This document shows, in pieces, positions 59,200 through 64,000 of a DNA stretch of 64,000 nucleotides. The stretch spans positions 31,208,723 through 31,272,722 of the forward strand of contig CM075103.1 in NCBI GenBank assembly GCA_037576195.1. Direction: 5' to 3'. Position numbers and translations under genes: made by a program. The first letter of the stretch is position 1, and every line of letters begins with the position of its first letter. Under the pieces are notes generated by a model. The model made no database searches and was not told the DNA's origin. It saw only the letters and a list, made by a program, of their open reading frames with translations. The stretch is from Phytoseiulus persimilis (taxonomy: Eukaryota; Arthropoda; Arachnida; Mesostigmata; Phytoseiidae).

Positions 59200-60970
59200 C
59201 TGTCGAAGCTCATCCTGGGAATCCGCGCGACCGGGAGCGCTCTCGAATTTTCAAAAATCGTTGACCAGAATCCAGCAAGTTCGAGGAGGCTAAAGTCTGG
59301 TCGGGGAAATCTCATTGAACGTTTGCAGGAAAATTCGAAGTCAGCTCATGGCAGAAATCTGAGGCTCGAAGTCTCGAGTCGTTGTGTTGAGCTGATAGCG
59401 ACTTTGAGACTCAGGCCGTTACATCGATCAGACGCTGCGAGCTGGAGGCGTAGGACAGGTTTCCCCGTAAAATTTCGTCCCAAAACGAAGAAACCTCGTC
59501 CACCTCAAACAGAGCTCAGATTCCGTCCCGGTGAATTTATATCTTCCCTATATTGATGAGAATTCTGAAAACGATGAGTCTCGTCAACCTGATAAGCGGT
59601 GTCAAGATAACTGACTTTATAAATTCTTGTTACGTCACCGTTGCACCCACCGCTGACGAGATCTATTTGAGCGGAAAACTTCTGCCCAGCAGTTTATAAA
59701 CGTCTCTGAGAATTTTTCCTATCAGTAGTAGTTAATTCGATGATTCCGGTGAATTGACGAGGATCAATGGTTCAACGATCCCGGTCGTATCGCTTCGGTG
59801 GAGATAATCGATATGAGGACATCATTCTGCGCGACTCTCCGATTGAAAATGGGTAGTTTCGCTCTCTCACCGAGATTCCGCGTGTATTGAGGTCCATAAC
59901 TCCGCCGACTCTCACCGAATCCATCAAACCTTGGATCGGGCTGAGGACTCTGCATCGGTCAGATGCACGGTTGGCGATAGCTCTGTGCACCCACCGACGA
60001 TTGTCAGATTCTCTGATTTTTGGATAGAATCCCACAGATGTACTCCAGACGCTTGCTTACTTCGCTAACTCTGTGTCAAACCGAACTGTTCGCACTCGCA
60101 GTCCTTGCCAGCACGTGCCGTGATCAGGAAAGACGGAAGAACTCTCCGGTTATGACAACACTACCGCTCCGCGGTTCCGTGATCCGAGCCGCTTTTTCGT
60201 TGGCTCCCCCGGACCTTTCCAAGAACCTTCCCCAAGGACGGTTTTTAACTGCCCGGTATGGCTGAGCGACTCCAAGCCTGGCAACGGCACTGTGGCACAG
60301 AGTTCAGCATTTCTCTCTACCTGAGCTCCACACCAAGGCATGGCAGCATCGAAGTTTGATTGTCTGCCCACGGGCTACCGGGGCTGATTTGTTGCCGACC
60401 TGGGGCCGAGAACCGCGCCGTGTCAGGCCACTCTTCCGTTTGGCTTTCGTGACCCTCGTAGCGGGCCAACGAGAAACCCTCGAGGCGAGTTTTCAATGGC
60501 TGCCCGCACCCCGTGAAAAATCATTCTTCGGAAAGAGTGCCTCGTGATTCTCTTTTTCGTATAGAGGTATTCCTCGAAACGAGTGCTGCCATCCCCGGGT
60601 TCCCCAATTTCGATGCGGGATTATCCTCGGATACGAAGTCGGAAATCGGCTAGTCATGAGTTCCGGGTTAGTACTGCCCTAAGCGAAAACTTCTTTCAGC
60701 ATATCCATGGCGCATCGGTTCCTAATTTATCGCAGCGCCAGACTTGTGAGCGTAATCGAGAATGTCTGACGGAATACCTGTCTATACTTGTCTGAATCGG
60801 CTGTTCCGCTGATATAAAGCCATTCCACACATTCCATCCGTGAATACGCTCAATCGCCAATTTCCCGAATCGAGAATGTGAGAACTTCAGTCCGGGAAAT
60901 CAAGCTTTGAGGATACCAACCAACCTTCGGCCGACTTCCTGACTCCTGAATCTCGAATCGACATTCTCAG
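59200..60970. other. No gene recognised downstream of the cuticle gene
   Basis: Short frames only on both strands, with no domain, tRNA or transposon termini seen. Confidence 0.5.
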
Positions 60971-60974
60971 GCTC

Positions 60975-61400
60975 CGAAAAGAATGGTCAGATCGATTCTG
61001 GAACCACTTTCATGAACCCCAAAAAGAATGGTCAGATCGACCCCGAATTCACCCCCGTAGACCACGGGAGGTATGGATAGACCGACCCCCGAACCAGCTC
61101 CAAACACCCCGGAAATCATAGTCAGATCGACTCCGGGAATCACCTCCATGGACCTCGACAAGTATGGTCGGATCGACTCCGAAACCTCCCCCTTGGGCTC
61201 CAAAAAGTATCGCAAAGTCGAGAAGTAATGTCAAATCAACATCGGAATTCCCTCCCAAGACTCGGAAAGCATGGTCAAATCGATCTCGGGATCACCTCCA
61301 CAGACTACGGAAAGTATCGTGGATCGATCTCGGAATCATCTTCGTCGTGCTCGAAGAGTACGGTCAGATTGATCCAGGAATCACCTCCGCAGCCCCCCGA
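60975..61400. repeat. Degenerate ~45-bp tandem repeat, about 9-10 copies
   Basis: Units resemble AAGTATGGTCAGATCGA followed by CTCCGGGAATCACCTCCA and a variable tail. They recur about every 45 bp and diverge by several positions each. Because 45 is a multiple of three, the minus strand shows a spurious periodic frame with DLTILFGV-type peptides. The core matches the spacer of the foldback at 36.4 kb. Confidence 0.85.
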
Positions 61401-62711
61401 TTCTTTCCGAGCGGATTCCAGTCGTGCTGTGGTGCCGCGCAAGTTCGCAGTTGTAGTTTTGCGCGTTGGCACTCCGAGAGGGAACGCAGTTTTCAACGGA
61501 GGGGGCTACCATCGGCATGGAGCGCGCGAATTACGGACACCGATGTTACAGCAGTGGTTCTCACATGGACTTCTGACGTGACGATCGATTCTCTGTTTGC
61601 TACCGAACATTACTCCTGTGAGATATTGCCATCCCTGAGTACAACACGGGTGCTACTTACGTGCAAGTTCGTCTCCATTCAAATCCGAGACTTTCAAGAG
61701 CCAAAATTGATTCAGATTCAATTTGTCCTCGGTAAGCCACGAGGAGAGGGTGCAAGAGGGCCGCAGCTCCAAGCACTCTTTCCGACTATTCCTCGAGGAC
61801 AAAATCAACTTGCCAAATCCGCGGAAGACGAGATCATGGACCAGCAAAACATATGAGCCGCTAGCTGATTCACTTTATTCAGCCTTCGCATTCGAAGTGG
61901 ATCCCGATCGCCAAGCTCCGGAATGTAAATTCTGAGACGATCTTACCGAGTGTGCTCTGGATCACATCGCTCAAAAAACGAATCCCGTCTGGGTTCGGGG
62001 GCAGATCAGGAAACTCTCCCTTCATGGCCTCTGTTCAGATGGATTCGAGCGGAATATAGATGCATCAGCGCCGGAACCCTGAATTCGGCAAGCAGCAACA
62101 GCGTACGGAGGACCCCTCTTGCCTTAAGGTCGTTGAATCGATTTCCTCAATGATGCTTTCTGAAACTATTTGTCACAATTCGGGAGAATCCGGAGTTTAT
62201 GAATGGATTTGGCTCCGCTCGCAGAGCTCGGAGGGCTCGATCAGACGGAGCGGGTCAGCTCAGACCGTGGACTCCCAAATATGAATAGAAGGACTGAGCG
62301 AACGAGTTCTCTGCAGGGGCTTCGAATCAACTTTCGAGTCGAGACACTCCCATTGGTGACAAGCCAGAGCTTGAACGGAAGGGATGAATTCAGAGGTATA
62401 TACTCTCCACTCACGGAAACTGAAACTTTTGACAACCACAAACCTCTCGGTCACTAAACTGAAGAAAAATATTGCGAGAGAGAAGATCTCTACGATATCG
62501 AGGAGGCGAAACTTCGGTTTATTTTTCGTTTCCGCTCTTCCGACAGCTCGATACCAGGTTGATGAACATTATTTCTCTCGGGGACGGCCGGAGTGTGACC
62601 TGAAATTGTCAAGAACCATGCTTCTAAGCTATTTGGCTCACTCCAGCAGGCTGCTTTCAGGTTCAGGAGAATCACGACACTTGAGGACTGGGAGCAGGGA
62701 GATGAACTAAC

Positions 62712-62858
62712 CATAGTCTCAACAGCAACGTCCGACAGTCTCCGCTGCCTGCCCCTGTTCAGTAGGTCAAACACGCTGCGCTTGTGTCCCAGATCCGTGT
62801 TCGTAACATGATCACAGTCAGGAGCTTGCGTCCTCTGCTGGAGCTCTGCGAGACGCTT
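62712..62858 (-). CDS. Coiled-coil protein, next exon (partial gene)
   Basis: The 49 codons lie between AACACCACAG and the donor GTTAGT, in phase 0 on both sides. They continue the coiled coil (KRLAELQQRTQ), followed by a basic segment (SVFDLLNRGRQRRLSDVAVETM). Joined to the previous exon, the heptad pattern runs through the splice, which is why I believe both exons. No downstream exon was identified. The function is unknown. Confidence 0.6.
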
Positions 62859-62947
62859 CTGTGGTGTTCAACAATCATAAACATGATGATGGCCCCGTGA
62901 ATCTCGAACATTTCAATGCGGTACAAAGAAATCATGCACGAATTCAC

Positions 62948-63097
62948 CTGAAGTTGTTCCTTTTCCATCTCCAGGGCATCTCGTTTTTGCCGCAAACGTG
63001 TGATTTCGGCGTTCTCCGCAGAAACTGAGTCGTAATTCCGAGTCCAGCCTCGGTTAAGATTGGTTCCGTAGTTGATCATCGTGATCGACTTGACCTT
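62948..63097 (-). CDS. Coiled-coil protein, internal exon (partial gene)
   Basis: The 50 codons are bounded by GTGGGTTTCAG and the donor GTGAATTC. They encode a short N-terminal segment (MINYGTNLNRGW) and then a heptad-like, charged helix (AEITRLRQKRDALEMEKEQLQ). An alternative acceptor would start the exon at 63148. The helix continues without a phase break into the next exon. The family is not recognised. The gene's 5' part would lie towards or beyond the right edge. Confidence 0.6.
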
Positions 63098-63159
63098 CTG
63101 AAACCCACGGATAGGAATGTCAGTTCCGTGTACTACACGCGGAACACTCTGAGCATGTT

Positions 63160-64000
63160 TCACTGTTGGCACGATGCATCGACTGCGTCCCCTTTGGCAA
63201 CAATTACCTTTGGTACTTATCACCGAATTTCCACTTTATCGAGATCGCGCACGTGTCTTCGCTCTCGCCGGTATTGCTCCTCCTCTCTCCGTCGATTGCG
63301 TTCTGATCATCACGCCCCCTGGTTTCACAAGTGTGAACTCAGCATTTAGCCTGGTTCCAACCGTCGCCGTTGGTCAAAGCACCGTTTCTCGATAGTCGCA
63401 TTCCACCGCCGCTGTCAGGCGCCACGTGAATCGCGCAGTCCTTCAAAAAAGCAATTCGTTTATTAAGCAGCTGGGAGCTACTAGAAAATCAGATATCGTC
63501 AAGTGTGTTCTTGGTTACCACGATCAGTAACCTGAATGAGCATCAAGTTCGCCGGCGGTTGCCCGACCCGGGCCCCACGTCCGTGTGAGGTCCCGAGGCC
63601 CGGTATCATCTCTTCCGTAAAGTGCTACGGAGACTACCTCCGTTGCAGAGCAGCGTCGAAGCAACAGATTCCATCATCAAGGCCTGGGAATCACGGCAAG
63701 CAAACTCGGAGAAACTCAGTCATTTTCGAACTGTCGATCATAGGCAAATATAAGAAAGGTTCGGGCATTCCAGGAGAGGCTCGCGCGAGTGAGTAACTGA
63801 TACGTGCTCAGCAGACAGTGTGGAAACTGGACACTTTGCAACGAAGACTTGAACACGAGCTGTGTACAGTACTCCGGCTCGACGCCGAACGTTACCTGAT
63901 GGAACCATCTCTCGCCGTCCACGTGCTCGCTGTAGGCTATTCATCGCTGCCAGCAGAGGGAAAACTGCGTATCAGGAGCTGCAGGAATTGTGAACTTTCG
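63160..64000. other. Right edge, no confident gene
   Basis: Both strands carry coding-like stretches near 63,720-63,990: minus DGERWFHQ before a GTAACG donor, and plus KLDTLQRRLEHEL. They conflict with each other and cannot be resolved without the flanking sequence. Confidence 0.35.

Noticed and set aside
60967-61258. Minus-strand frames with repeated DLTILFGV peptides
   Set aside because: Produced by the ~45-bp tandem repeat, whose length is a multiple of three. No start, domain or splice support.
1-64000. CRISPR arrays, bacterial operons, ribosomal RNA
   Set aside because: No regularly spaced identical repeats other than the two minisatellites, no Shine-Dalgarno-linked gene strings, and no rRNA-like conserved segments were seen.

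Overview
This window is eukaryotic, and most likely from an arthropod. The real genes are split by GT-AG introns. One encodes an RR-type (chitin_bind_4) cuticle protein and another a neuronal calcium sensor (NCS) EF-hand protein. The resident transposons are a Copia LTR retrotransposon and a hAT DNA transposon. The cuticle domain (GGY...D-x-DG-x-x-R-x-V-x-YxADxNGFxAxVxTNE) resembles arachnid RR-2 proteins, so a chelicerate such as a mite or tick is my best guess. That guess is an inference from one domain. No bacterial, organellar or viral genome segment is seen.

Layout. 1-2,439 shows no gene. 2,445-7,374 is a complete, minus-oriented Copia element with two identical 122-bp LTRs, a 5-bp target duplication, a tRNA-iMet half-molecule primer site and a polypurine tract. 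Its gag-pol frame is broken by one in-frame stop and one frameshift, and pol carries an 18-bp minisatellite of about 19 copies. 9,804-29,921 is a plus-strand NCS gene of five coding exons, one of them a 25-nt microexon, encoding 184 aa. Its second intron (11.5 kb) holds a complete 3,306-bp hAT transposon (19,193-22,498) on the opposite strand. That element has 8-bp target duplications, terminal inverted repeats, AACCGC-rich subterminal arrays and an uninterrupted four-exon BED-finger transposase of 676 aa.

30-55 kb is mostly non-coding by eye. It contains a ~1.07-kb imperfect foldback (35.92-36.98 kb) and a few weak coding candidates. 55,572-58,541 is the cuticle protein gene, whose first exon was not located. 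60.97-61.40 kb is a ~45-bp tandem repeat whose core also occurs in the loop of the foldback. 62,712-63,097 holds two consecutive minus-strand exons of a coiled-coil protein that must extend beyond what I can resolve.

The two clear host genes are unrelated in function: calcium sensing in excitable or secretory cells, and exoskeleton structure. The strongest new-looking points are the NCS microexon gene model, the apparently complete hAT element inside it, the young-but-broken Copia with its in-frame minisatellite, and the foldback and minisatellite family. I found no convincing multi-gene novel system.
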